Assembly (NCBI RefSeq): GCF_000430995.1
Contig: NZ_HF952018.1
Coordinates: 1,671,525 to 1,735,524 of the forward strand
Length of the DNA: 64,000 nucleotides
DNA from: Thermobrachium celere DSM 8682
Lineage (GTDB): Bacteria; Bacillota; Clostridia; Clostridiales; Caloramatoraceae
Direction: 5' to 3'
This document shows positions 63,956 to 64,000 of the stretch, one piece after another; within the stretch, counting starts at the first letter, position 1, and every line of letters begins with the position of its first letter. A model generated the notes under the pieces. It made no database searches, was not told where the DNA came from, and was given only the letters and a program-made list of their open reading frames with translations. The position numbers and the translations under genes are program-made.

Positions 63956-64000
63956 TTCTCTCTCCTCCTTTAAATAATGTTCCCCCTAGTAGGTCAAGTC

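Noticed and set aside
1..64000. CRISPR arrays, insertion sequences, prophage or integrative elements
   Set aside because: No repeat-spacer pattern, transposase, integrase or phage structural gene was seen on either strand.

Overview
The window is AT-rich DNA from an anaerobic, endospore-forming clostridium. This is inferred from low GC, strong purine-rich ribosome sites, GerA-type germination receptor genes, a GerMN protein, LonB, sortase D, and a complete adenosylcobalamin-dependent glutamate fermentation operon. Gene content resembles Clostridium tetanomorphum or Caloramator/Thermobrachium-type Clostridiaceae; the species cannot be fixed from sequence alone. No insertion sequence, prophage or CRISPR array was seen.

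Layout. 1-5.1 kb: 3' end of a GerMN gene, a glycerophosphodiesterase, lysA, and a sigma-54 enhancer-binding activator. A -24/-12 promoter and three activator-like palindromes lie between the activator and lysA. 5.2-8.8 kb: a gerA/gerK-type germination receptor operon. 8.8-11.5 kb: a tungstate ABC transporter (tupABC) behind a structured leader that looks like a Moco/Tuco riboswitch, then a YjbQ-family protein. 11.7-17.4 kb: GH13 glycosidase with a LacI-type operator, NlpC/P60 hydrolase, a candidate C-rich small RNA, HD-GYP protein and a Cys-rich protein. 17.5-18.2 kb: tRNA-Gly and sortase D.

18.2-31.4 kb: one long minus-strand operon for glutamate breakdown by the methylaspartate route: GntR regulator, glutamate mutase (S, L, E), methylaspartate ammonia-lyase, two-subunit mesaconase, citramalate/citrate-lyase-type D, E, F with activation and prosthetic-group genes C, X, G, and a glutaminase. 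The expected flow is glutamine to glutamate to 3-methylaspartate to mesaconate to citramalate to acetate plus pyruvate. A Na+/H+:glutamate/aspartate symporter at 32.4 kb probably supplies substrate.

33.7-41.3 kb: orphan histidine kinase, YhgE/Pip membrane protein under a TetR regulator with three operator copies, polysaccharide deacetylase, a cluster of three tiny Cys/His-rich proteins with a SigK-like promoter, and a CPBP protease. 41.3-49.4 kb: protein quality-control block (tig, clpP, clpX, lonB, lon, engB). 49.5-52.5 kb: small unknowns, a ComEC-like hydrolase and a TIM-barrel isomerase. 52.6-53.8 kb: a 13-tRNA operon containing a duplicated Arg-Gly pair. 53.8-58.3 kb: phosphodiesterase, rdgB, rph, AIR-synthase-like protein, an orphan 457-residue protein and a DUF1540 mini-protein. 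58.4-64 kb: an oligopeptide ABC transporter operon (oppBCDFA), entered just after its start.

Several start codons were moved downstream of the longest possible ORF because a Shine-Dalgarno sequence clearly selects an internal ATG, GTG or TTG; each case is stated.
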